DNA of 7,981 bases from an uncultured Lachnospiraceae bacterium (lineage in GTDB: Bacteria > Bacillota > Clostridia > Lachnospirales > Anaerotignaceae), in contig CALWSX010000131.1 of assembly GCA_944384285.1 (NCBI GenBank), positions 1-7,981 on the forward strand, written 5' to 3'. Below are positions 1-5,848 of the stretch, piece after piece. Both the position numbers and the translations under genes were made by a program. Position 1 is the first letter of the stretch. The number at the start of each line of letters is the position of its first letter. The notes beneath the pieces are model-generated. The model was not told the origin of the DNA and made no database searches. It saw only the letters and a list, made by a program, of their open reading frames with translations.

Positions 1-87
1 AAATGCTATGCGATATACCAGATTCGCATACAATGAAATAACCTCATCAATACAGTCATCCGTACGCAATGACTGTATGTTATCCAT
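1..87 (-). CDS. Sigma-70 family (ECF-like) RNA polymerase sigma factor, N-terminal fragment
   Basis: Only the first 29 codons are in the window; the gene continues past the left edge. The peptide begins MDNIQSLRTDD and then reads ISLYANLVYRIAF. This resembles the start of sigma region 2 (the LYxxLVYRIAF helix) in extracytoplasmic-function and related small sigma factors, which bind core RNA polymerase through this region. The ATG at 87 is well supported by a near-perfect Shine-Dalgarno, AAAGGAGG (minus strand, 102-95), seven bases upstream. The gene is co-directional with glnS but separated from it by a strong terminator, so it is probably a separate transcription unit. No anti-sigma partner is visible. 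The family call rests on a short helix and could not be checked further downstream, so the subgroup is uncertain. Confidence 0.6.
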   Translation of the reverse strand, partial: MDNIQSLRTDDCIDEVISLYANLVYRIAF

Positions 88-94
88 TTTAAAA

Positions 95-102
95 CCTCCT
101 TT
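95..102 (-). promoter_or_regulatory. Strong Shine-Dalgarno of the sigma-factor gene
   Basis: The minus strand reads AAAGGAGG seven bases before the ATG at 87. It fixes the start of the truncated sigma-factor gene, which is too short to stand out by length alone. Confidence 0.75.
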
Positions 103-170
103 CACTTATAAAACTCCTGACAATACAAAAATGTTGCAAAAAAATTTAAAAAAATAAAAAAATTTTTAAA

Positions 171-202
171 AGCATAAAAATGCGTGCCAATTTTGGCACG
201 CA
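171..202 (-). terminator. Intrinsic terminator of glnS
   Basis: Positions 181-202 form a perfect inverted repeat: TGCGTGCCAA, two bases, TTGGCACGCA. Read on the minus strand, the hairpin starts 22 bases after the glnS stop codon and is followed at once by TTTTT, with more T-runs further on (down to about 140). A GC-rich stem followed by a U-tract is a classic Rho-independent terminator for glnS. On the plus strand the hairpin is not followed by a T-run, so it should act only in the minus direction. Confidence 0.88.
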
Positions 203-224
203 AATTAATATTTATGATCAAGTA

Positions 225-1901
225 TTATAATTTAAATGAGCTTTTTAAAGAAACTATTCTGTTAAATACAAGTTTATCGTCTGTTGTATCTTTTGTATCA
301 ACACAGAAATATCCGTTTCTCATAAACTGGAATTTTTCCCCTTTTACAGCGTCTTTTACACATGGCTCAATAAGAACATTAGGAAGAACTTCAAGAGAAT
401 TTTCATTCATCTTAAGGTCGCCTGTTTCTTCATCGTCAAGCATCATATAATCATAAAGTCTTGCTTCTGCTTTAACATGATCATCAGCGCTTACCCAGTG
501 AATAGTACCTTTAACTTTTCTTCCTTCAAAACCTGAACCACATTTTGTTTCTGGGTCATAAGTACAATGTACTTCTGTTACAACTCCATTTTCGTCTTTT
601 ACAAAATCAGTACATGTTAAGAAATATGCACCTTTAAATCGTACTTCTTTTCCAGGTGCAAGACGGAAGAATTTTTTAACAGGCTCTTCCATAAAGTCGC
701 TTCTTTCAATATAAAGCTCTCTTGTAAAAGGAACAAGTCTTTTGCCTATTTCTTCGTTTACAGGGTTATTTTCAACTTCCACATATTCAACTTGTCCTTC
801 CGGATAGTTAGTAACAACAACTTTTAATGGATCTAAAACTGCCATTAAAACTTTTGCTTTTCCTTTTAAGTCATCTCTTATACAATATTCCAAAAGTCCG
901 CTGTCTACTTTGCTGTTTGCTTTTGAAACACCAATTCTTTCACAAAAGTCTCTTATTGATTCAGGAGTATAACCACGACGTCTTAAACCAGAAATTGTAG
1001 GCATACGTGGATCGTCCCAACCATCAACAAGACCATCTTCAACAAGAGCACGAAGTTTTCTTTTACTCATAACAGTGTTTGTAAGTCCAAGTCTTGCAAA
1101 CTCAATCTGACGTGGAGGATTTTTAAATCCTGCCTCTCTTACTACCCAGTCATAAAGTGGTCTATGGTCTTCAAATTCCATAGTACAGATAGAATGAGTA
1201 ATATTTTCAATAGCGTCTTCAAGAGGGTGCGCAAAATCGTACATAGGATAAATACACCATTTATCACCTGTTGTATGATGGCTTGCATGAGCGATTCTGT
1301 AAATTACAGGGTCTCTCATATTTATATTAGGTGAGCTCATATCAATTTTTGCACGAAGTGTTTTTTCTCCGTCTTTAAATTCACCGTTTTTCATTCTCAT
1401 AAACAAGTCAAGATTTTCTTCAACAGAACGATTTCTATAAGGACTTTCTTTTCCCGGTGTCTGAAGAGTTCCTCTGTATTCTCTCATTTCTTCTGCTGTA
1501 AGATCACAAACAAAGGCTTTTCCTTTTTTAATGAGATCTACTGCGATATCAAAAAACTGATCAAAATATGATGATGCAAAATAAAGTCTGTCTTCCCAAG
1601 CAAAACCAAGCCATTTAACATCTTCTTTAATAGATTCAACATATTCAACATCTTCTTTTGTTGGATTTGTATCATCAAATCTTAAGTTACATTTTCCACC
1701 GTAAAGTTTTGCAAGTCCAAAGTTAAGGCATATAGACTTTGCATGACCTATATGAAGGTATCCATTTGGTTCCGGAGGAAATCTTGTATGAATTTTATTT
1801 GTATTTTCACCCAAATCGTCTTGTATGTAGCTGTGAATAAAGTTTCCCGTTTCACTTAAACCATTATTTTCGGTTGTATTTAAAGTATTTTCTTCTTTCA
1901 T
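225..1901 (-). CDS. glnS: Glutaminyl-tRNA synthetase (GlnRS)
   Basis: Cytoplasmic class I aminoacyl-tRNA synthetase that charges tRNA-Gln with glutamine using ATP. The 558-residue product matches the E. coli-type enzyme (about 554 residues) along its length. Residues 41-56 hold FPPEPNGYLHIGHAKS with the HIGH ATP-binding motif at 50-53. RFDDTNP follows at 74-80. RAKIDM near 183-188 and GDKWCIYPMYDF near 212-223 belong to the catalytic and acceptor-binding core. The KMSKS equivalent is VMSKR at 277-281, and WDDPRMPTISGLRRRGY comes next. The C-terminal half, with GRKVKGTIHWVS, is the two-barrel anticodon-binding part. The ATG at 1901 has an AGGGAG ribosome-binding site (1913-1908). A good promoter lies upstream and a terminator follows, so it is probably monocistronic. 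Many Firmicutes lack GlnRS and make Gln-tRNA by amidation with GatCAB, so its presence is notable but not unique in Clostridia. Confidence 0.97.
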   Translation of the reverse strand: MKEENTLNTTENNGLSETGNFIHSYIQDDLGENTNKIHTRFPPEPNGYLHIGHAKSICLNFGLAKLYGGKCNLRFDDTNPTKEDVEYVESIKEDVKWLGFAWEDRLYFASSYFDQFFDIAVDLIKKGKAFVCDLTAEEMREYRGTLQTPGKESPYRNRSVEENLDLFMRMKNGEFKDGEKTLRAKIDMSSPNINMRDPVIYRIAHASHHTTGDKWCIYPMYDFAHPLEDAIENITHSICTMEFEDHRPLYDWVVREAGFKNPPRQIEFARLGLTNTVMSKRKLRALVEDGLVDGWDDPRMPTISGLRRRGYTPESIRDFCERIGVSKANSKVDSGLLEYCIRDDLKGKAKVLMAVLDPLKVVVTNYPEGQVEYVEVENNPVNEEIGKRLVPFTRELYIERSDFMEEPVKKFFRLAPGKEVRFKGAYFLTCTDFVKDENGVVTEVHCTYDPETKCGSGFEGRKVKGTIHWVSADDHVKAEARLYDYMMLDDEETGDLKMNENSLEVLPNVLIEPCVKDAVKGEKFQFMRNGYFCVDTKDTTDDKLVFNRIVSLKSSFKL

Positions 1902-1939
1902 TTTTTTCTCCCTTTCGAAACAGAAATTCTATAAATTTT

Positions 1940-1968
1940 ATAATACTATAACAGGAATATTTAGTCAA
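1940..1968 (-). promoter_or_regulatory. Sigma-A type promoter of glnS
   Basis: The minus strand reads TTGACT (1968-1963), a 17-base spacer, then TATTAT (1945-1940). This is five of six matches to both the -35 (TTGACA) and -10 (TATAAT) consensus at ideal spacing. Transcription would start near 1933, giving a 5' leader of about 30 bases. That is too short for a T-box or riboswitch, so glnS expression is probably constitutive. The promoter lies in the 96-base gap after the SGNH-protein gene. Confidence 0.75.
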
Positions 1969-1997
1969 TTATTTGTCACTTTCTGTAATAAGCCTTT

Positions 1998-3026
1998 TTA
2001 AAAATATTCCCTTAAAATTTCTATAAAGTGTTCATCAAGTATTTTAACTCCGCTGTCATTTAAATGTGCATCGTCCCTGAAATTTTCATTTTCAAACATT
2101 TTTTCTTCCTTGGCTATTAAAATATAGTCATAATATGGAATTCCATATTCTTCTGCAAAAGCACTGATTTCATTATGCACAAACTCATAATGTGAAAGAT
2201 AGTCTACAGAAACATTTGCAATAGGAGCAGTTACGAATATAAGCTCGCTTCCTTTTTCTTCACAAAGTTTTATTATCTTTTCAAGATATTCTTTTTGAAC
2301 TTTGCTAAACTCCCATGTCTTTCCGTCAAAACCTTTAAACTGGTTTGTTTCATCATACTCAGAGTCTACCATAACTGTATCACAGTAAACATATCCTTTT
2401 GAACGATATTCTTCTATACCGTTTGTTTCTACAGCCTTTTTATAAACGCCCAAATTTTCTTCAAGTTTTTTTGAAATTTCATTTCCTTCATACGCAAAAT
2501 AATCTTGCTGGAATCTTACAGGCGCAAGCTTATATTTTATCTTTTCATTTAAAGGAAATGCCTCTTTTATATACCTTTCTTTCATATCGGTATCATTTAA
2601 AACTTCAAAAAATGAGCTTGCTTGTTTCATTTCAAAGTCATCATTAAGCATATCAAAATATACTTCCATTACAACAACCTTTGGATTTTGAGTTTTATAA
2701 ATTTCTAAAAGCTCATAGTATGTTGTATCAGGGTGCTGCAAAGGCGTACCCATTTGATGACTTAGTATATTAAGTTCATCATCAAAATTCTCAGGGTCAA
2801 AAGAACAATATGAATGAGATGAACCTACAAAAACAAGGTCTAAAGTATTTTCAGGAATAGCATAAAAATCATCAAAACGTGCTTTTGTAAAATAATTTAT
2901 AACGTTTTTATCTGCTGCCTGTTCATATTTTTTACCAAAATATGAAAATATAAACCCACAACAAATTAAAAATATTAAAATTTTAAATATAGTTTTAGAA
3001 TTGGAAATAGATGAATTCTCCCGCAT
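1998..3026 (-). CDS. Membrane-anchored SGNH-hydrolase-like protein, partner of the MBOAT acyltransferase
   Basis: A 342-residue protein from the chosen ATG. One hydrophobic segment at about residues 12-31 (IFKILIFLICCGFIFSYF) fits an uncleaved signal anchor, placing the rest outside the cell. Residues 63-72 read LDLVFVGSSHS, the block I position of SGNH/GDSL hydrolases, with S70 as likely nucleophile and Ser replacing the usual Asp of GDS. Near the C-terminus DDAHLNDSG (318-326) supplies the block V DxxH, D318 and H321. Together with the preceding MBOAT gene this fits the AlgI/AlgJ-AlgX or DltB/DltD logic: the MBOAT protein carries an acyl group through the membrane and the SGNH-like protein places it on an extracellular polymer. 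The polymer is unknown. A longer form starting with GTG at 3044 is possible, but that codon has no ribosome-binding site, whereas ATG 3026 has GGGGG nine bases upstream. The gene overlaps the MBOAT gene by 32 bases. Confidence 0.75.
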   Translation of the reverse strand: MRENSSISNSKTIFKILIFLICCGFIFSYFGKKYEQAADKNVINYFTKARFDDFYAIPENTLDLVFVGSSHSYCSFDPENFDDELNILSHQMGTPLQHPDTTYYELLEIYKTQNPKVVVMEVYFDMLNDDFEMKQASSFFEVLNDTDMKERYIKEAFPLNEKIKYKLAPVRFQQDYFAYEGNEISKKLEENLGVYKKAVETNGIEEYRSKGYVYCDTVMVDSEYDETNQFKGFDGKTWEFSKVQKEYLEKIIKLCEEKGSELIFVTAPIANVSVDYLSHYEFVHNEISAFAEEYGIPYYDYILIAKEEKMFENENFRDDAHLNDSGVKILDEHFIEILREYF

Positions 3027-4458
3027 TGTAGAAAACCCCCGCACCTATAATAAATGTCGCTAAAATTATATAAAATAAAAATCTTACTGCTATATTTCTT
3101 CTTTCTATACAATCATATACCTGTTCTTCTCCGCTGAAACATTCGGATAAAACAAGGAAAATAAGAGCCAAAACAATTATTTTTATTTCCATAAGATTAA
3201 GCCCTGTTGTTGTCAAAAGCTCATAAGCATACTGTCTTGTAAACCACATAGACGCATTATCAAAAAGATGTGAGAATATATAAAATACATCTGAAATTGT
3301 GTTTGCTCTGAAAAATACCCATGTTAAGCATACAAGTATAAATGTTACAGCCATACTTAAAAGATTTCCAAATTTGTTTTCAAGGTGAAGAGCTTTTTTA
3401 ATACTTGCTCTTGCCTTACCTGTTATTCTTCCTATTACAAGGAATACACCATGTATAAATCCCCACAAAACAAAAGTCCAGTTGGCACCATGCCACAACC
3501 CGCTTACCAAGAATGTTATAATTAAGTTTCTGTAATTTTTAAACTTGCTACATCTGCTTCCGCCCAAAGGAATATAGACATAATCCATAAACCATGTTGA
3601 AAGTGATATATGCCATTTTCTCCAGAACTCTTTAATGCTCTTTGAAAGGTAAGGATTTTTAAAGTTTTTCATAAGGTCAAATCCCAAAACATTTGCAGAA
3701 CCTATAGCAATATCTGAATATCCACTAAAGTCACAGTAAATTTGAAATGCAAATAATAAAGTTGCCACTATATAATACATACCACTGAAATTATTAGGTG
3801 AATTATAAACAGTATTAACCAAAACAGCAACCCTGTCCGCAATTACAACCTTTTTGAAAAACCCAAAAAGCATTATTTTTACACCATATACCGCTCTGTC
3901 AAGATCAAATTTATGTTTTTCAAAAAACTGAGGTATAAGGTTTTTACTTCTTTCAATAGGTCCCGCAACAAGCTGTGGGAAAAATGTAATATAAAGTGAA
4001 AATATAAAATAACTTTTTATTGGCTTAATTTTGTTATAATATACATCAATAACATATCCTACCGCCTGGAATGTGAAAAATGAAATACCCATAGGCAAAA
4101 GTATTGAAAAATCTTTTACAGGATATGTTAATCCAAAATACTCAAACAAATATTTAAAAGTATCGCTTATAAACATAAGATATTTAAATATGAACAAAAG
4201 CCCAAAATTTATAAAAAGCGAAATTTTAAGAATGTTCTTCTTTTTCTTATCATTTTCTGCCCTATATATTTTGCTTGCTGATACATAATTTATAAATGTG
4301 GAAAAAACTATCAAAATTATAAAAACAGGATTCCAACACATATAAAAATAGTAGCTCATTATAAGAAGAAGCACATTTCTATATTTATGTGGAATTAAAA
4401 AATAAAGTATAGTTGTCAGTATGAAAAATATGATATAATGAACTGAGTTAAAAAGCAT
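2995..4458 (-). CDS. MBOAT-family membrane O-acyltransferase (AlgI/DltB-like)
   Basis: A 487-residue, highly hydrophobic protein with many membrane segments, at the usual AlgI size. Residues 122-126 (PMGIS) and 161-170 (PQLVAGPIER) match AlgI-like proteins. The core reads YCDFSGYSDIAIG (241-253), then FWRKWHISLSTWF (278-290) and YIPLGGSR (295-302). The segment SGLWHGANW (319-327) holds the conserved MBOAT histidine H323. AlgI-type proteins move acyl groups, usually acetyl, from a cytoplasmic donor to an acceptor at the outer face, for transfer to alginate, peptidoglycan, teichoic acid or another glycan. The ATG at 4458 is preceded by GAGGT (4470-4466). The gene heads a two-gene operon with the SGNH-like protein. 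No D-alanine ligase or carrier (DltA/DltC) is adjacent, which favours an AlgI-like role over D-alanylation. The acceptor cannot be told from sequence. Confidence 0.92.
   Translation of the reverse strand: MLFNSVHYIIFFILTTILYFLIPHKYRNVLLLIMSYYFYMCWNPVFIILIVFSTFINYVSASKIYRAENDKKKKNILKISLFINFGLLFIFKYLMFISDTFKYLFEYFGLTYPVKDFSILLPMGISFFTFQAVGYVIDVYYNKIKPIKSYFIFSLYITFFPQLVAGPIERSKNLIPQFFEKHKFDLDRAVYGVKIMLFGFFKKVVIADRVAVLVNTVYNSPNNFSGMYYIVATLLFAFQIYCDFSGYSDIAIGSANVLGFDLMKNFKNPYLSKSIKEFWRKWHISLSTWFMDYVYIPLGGSRCSKFKNYRNLIITFLVSGLWHGANWTFVLWGFIHGVFLVIGRITGKARASIKKALHLENKFGNLLSMAVTFILVCLTWVFFRANTISDVFYIFSHLFDNASMWFTRQYAYELLTTTGLNLMEIKIIVLALIFLVLSECFSGEEQVYDCIERRNIAVRFLFYIILATFIIGAGVFYNAGEFIYFQF
3036..3040 (-). 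promoter_or_regulatory. Start-deciding ribosome-binding site of the SGNH-like gene
   Basis: The minus strand reads GGGGG nine bases upstream of ATG 3026, inside the end of the MBOAT gene. It is a weak Shine-Dalgarno, but the alternative GTG at 3044 has none at the right distance, so ATG 3026 is preferred. Weak initiation inside the upstream gene suggests translational coupling. Confidence 0.4.
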
Positions 4459-4491
4459 ATTATTTACCTCATTTAATATTCGTATTTTTTA

Positions 4492-4504
4492 AAAGCAATG
4501 CTTT
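4492..4504. repeat. Short inverted repeat at the predicted MBOAT transcription start
   Basis: AAAGCA, one base, TGCTTT is a perfect 13-base palindrome. It sits just downstream of the predicted -10 of the MBOAT promoter, around the expected +1, where an operator would block initiation. It is short and lies in AT-rich DNA, so chance is possible. Confidence 0.25.
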
Positions 4505-4508
4505 ATTT

Positions 4509-4537
4509 ATGATACACTACTTTTTTATTTTTTTCCA
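4509..4537 (-). promoter_or_regulatory. Possible promoter of the MBOAT-SGNH operon
   Basis: The minus strand has TGGAAA (4537-4532), a 17-base spacer, and TATCAT (4514-4509): four of six and five of six consensus matches at ideal spacing. Transcription would begin near 4503, leaving a leader of about 45 bases before the ATG at 4458. This is the best candidate in the divergent 4459-4604 region. For the plus-strand gene on the other side I find only loose AT-rich -10-like strings around 4575-4586 and no convincing -35. Confidence 0.4.
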
Positions 4538-4592
4538 TAGGTTTTTTAATATGGTTTTTTATTAATCTGCAAATTATATTTATAAATATTTG

Positions 4593-4599
4593 AAAGGGA
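4593..4599 (+). promoter_or_regulatory. Ribosome-binding site that decides the start of the DUF5721-like gene
   Basis: AAAGGGA lies five bases before ATG 4605 and overlaps the reading frame of the upstream in-frame TTG (4590). This makes the TTG start unlikely and shortens the protein from 161 to 156 residues. Confidence 0.55.
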
Positions 4600-4604
4600 A
4601 AAAT

Positions 4605-5075
4605 ATGATACTTATAAACATACCAGAAATAAAAAAATTTATGTACTCTCTTTTAAAGACTTCTTTTTTTGACGAATTTGAGTTAAGAAAAGTTTCAATA
4701 CAAACTTTTGCAAAGTTTGATATAGACGGTACTTTATGCCATGACTTTTTTGACGAAGAAGAACAGCAAGATATTGAGAACCTATTTTTCTCATCATGGG
4801 AAGAAATCCGTCCTATTGTTTATGAACTTATAAAAGGTAAAAAACTTCCGAAAACTTTTAAAATTGTACTTTCTGTCCCTGAAAAAAAGCTTCCTGAAAT
4901 TCATGAAAATGCATCTTCTCTTTTTATTAACATACTTTTTGAAAACGGAGAACTTAATGTTATAACAGGAGCAAGCCAAAGAGTTTTCTCTCTTGATAAA
5001 TCTATGGAAAACAAGTTTGACGATTATGTCCTCACTTTTTTAGAACCATTTAATGCTAAAATTAAAGATGAATAA
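4605..5075 (+). CDS. DUF5721-like protein of unknown function
   Basis: A 156-residue acidic, soluble protein with no signal peptide or membrane segment. From memory it resembles the DUF5721 family of Lachnospiraceae and relatives: an N-terminal IPEIKKFMYSLLKTSFFDEF, then FAKFDIDGTL (about 36-45), SSWEEIRPIVYELIKGKKLP (about 63-82), and a C-terminal part with LFINILFENGELNVITGASQ followed by RVFSLDKS. No catalytic residues are recognisable and I assign no function; the IDGTL string resembles a HAD motif but lacks the DxD context. ATG 4605 is chosen over an in-frame TTG at 4590 because AAAGGGA (4593-4599) sits five bases before it. The reductase gene begins 24 bases after the stop, so the two are probably co-transcribed. 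Confidence 0.65.
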   Translation: MILINIPEIKKFMYSLLKTSFFDEFELRKVSIQTFAKFDIDGTLCHDFFDEEEQQDIENLFFSSWEEIRPIVYELIKGKKLPKTFKIVLSVPEKKLPEIHENASSLFINILFENGELNVITGASQRVFSLDKSMENKFDDYVLTFLEPFNAKIKDE

Positions 5076-5099
5076 TTAAAAATCAAAGGAGTATATCTC

Positions 5100-5708
5100 A
5101 TGTCAAAACAAATTTTATTTATAAACGCTTGTATAAGAGGAAAAGAAATTTCAAGAACTTACAAAGTTGCTAATGCTTTTTTAGATGAATACAAAAAAAA
5201 TAATCCAGATGATATAATTACAGAGCTTGAACTTGGAAATATAAAACCTGAATATATGCATTATGACAATTATGAAGAAAACGATGCTTATATTAAAAAA
5301 AGAGACTTTTCAAGTCCTATGTTTGACCTTGCAAAACAATTTGTTTCTGCTGATAAAATTATAATCGCTGCACCATTTTGGCAGTTTTCTTTCCCAGCTG
5401 CATTAACATCATATCTAGAAAATGTTTATGTGGCAGGACTTACTTTTAGATATTCGCCAGAAGGTTCTATAGGACTTTGCAAAGCTGAAAAGCTTATATT
5501 TATTACAACAATAGGCGGAGATTACTCTTCTCCTGAAATGTTTGAAAAATTTATATCTTTAAAACATCTTAAAGCTCTTTCTGAACTTGCAGGCATTAAA
5601 AACTTTGATTACATAAGCGGAGAATGTCTTGATATAGTTGGATATGATGCCAATAAAATTGTTAATGAATGTATTGAAAAAGCTATTAAAAAAGCTAAAT
5701 TGTTTTAA
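5100..5708 (+). CDS. Flavodoxin-fold NAD(P)H-dependent oxidoreductase (azoreductase/NQO-like)
   Basis: A 202-residue cytoplasmic flavoprotein, the same size as E. coli AzoR (about 201). It opens with the beta-strand QILFINAC and a phosphate loop, CIRGKEISRT (11-20), in place of the usual S-x-x-S/T binding turn. IIIAAPFWQFSFPAALTSYLENV (87-109) is the flavin-contacting region: FWQF (93-96) stands where AzoR has MYNF. AGLTFRY (112-118) matches the AGVTFRY segment, and TTIGGDY (136-142) matches the SRGG flavin loop. Such enzymes use FMN and NAD(P)H to reduce quinones, azo dyes, nitro compounds or similar electrophiles in two-electron steps; the natural substrate is usually unknown. A clear AAAGGAG precedes ATG 5100. 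It follows the DUF5721-like gene by 24 bases. The call of superfamily is solid; the substrate is not. Confidence 0.87.
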   Translation: MSKQILFINACIRGKEISRTYKVANAFLDEYKKNNPDDIITELELGNIKPEYMHYDNYEENDAYIKKRDFSSPMFDLAKQFVSADKIIIAAPFWQFSFPAALTSYLENVYVAGLTFRYSPEGSIGLCKAEKLIFITTIGGDYSSPEMFEKFISLKHLKALSELAGIKNFDYISGECLDIVGYDANKIVNECIEKAIKKAKLF

Positions 5709-5728
5709 ATTTTTATACAAATTTTTAT

Positions 5729-5757
5729 TTGTAGCATATTTAAATTTATGATATAAT
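5729..5757 (+). promoter_or_regulatory. Upstream extended -10 promoter candidate for the isocitrate dehydrogenase-purE operon
   Basis: TGATATAAT (5749-5757) is a perfect extended -10 (TGnTATAAT). A weak -35, TTGTAG (5729-5734), lies 17 bases upstream of the hexamer. Transcription would start near 5764, giving a leader of about 85 bases. Confidence 0.5.
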
Positions 5758-5804
5758 CACTTTATCACACTACTTGTGTAAATTATTTATGACAAGAGTT
5801 AATC

Positions 5805-5813
5805 TGTTATAAT
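5805..5813 (+). promoter_or_regulatory. Downstream extended -10 promoter of the isocitrate dehydrogenase-purE operon
   Basis: TGTTATAAT (5805-5813) is a second perfect extended -10 (TGnTATAAT), 56 bases after the first. The -35 position holds only AT-rich sequence, as is common when the TG extension is present. Transcription would start near 5820, about 30 bases before ATG 5849. Confidence 0.55.
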
Positions 5814-5848
5814 ATAAAATAAAAATTAACGATAGGAGAAAAAAGCCA

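Noticed and set aside
121..180. A-rich stretch as a replication origin or phased-bend element
   Set aside because: The A-runs are irregular and there are no DnaA boxes; they are explained by the U-tract of the glnS terminator and an AT-rich promoter upstream region.
184..450. Plus-strand open frame of 88 codons opposite the 3' end of glnS
   Set aside because: It starts inside the terminator hairpin, lies antisense to glnS, and has no ribosome-binding site or recognisable motif.
1902..1997. T-box or riboswitch leader for glnS
   Set aside because: The predicted transcript leader is only about 30 bases, and no T-box sequence or conserved stem is visible in the gap.
2399..2647. Plus-strand open frame of 82 codons opposite the SGNH-like gene
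   Set aside because: It is antisense to a supported gene and has no ribosome-binding site or domain.
2995..4458. DltB and a D-alanylation operon
   Set aside because: There is no DltA or DltC next to the pair, and the MBOAT sequence (PQLVAGPIER, FWRKWHISLSTWF) reads as AlgI-like.
4644..4760. FDIDGTL in the DUF5721-like protein as a HAD phosphatase motif
   Set aside because: HAD enzymes need DxDxT with the first Asp as nucleophile; here the string sits in a different context and the other HAD motifs are absent.
5716..5733. Hairpin TACAAA-TTTTTA-TTTGTA after the reductase gene, as a possible terminator
   Set aside because: The stem is six AT-dominated pairs with no T-tract after it, too weak for an intrinsic terminator; it also overlaps the -35 region of the next promoter.
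4514..5775. The nonamer ACACTACTT shared by the two promoter-bearing intergenic regions (4514-4522 and 5767-5775)
   Set aside because: Nine bases shared once, with different flanks and different placement relative to the promoters, is within chance for AT-rich DNA of this length.
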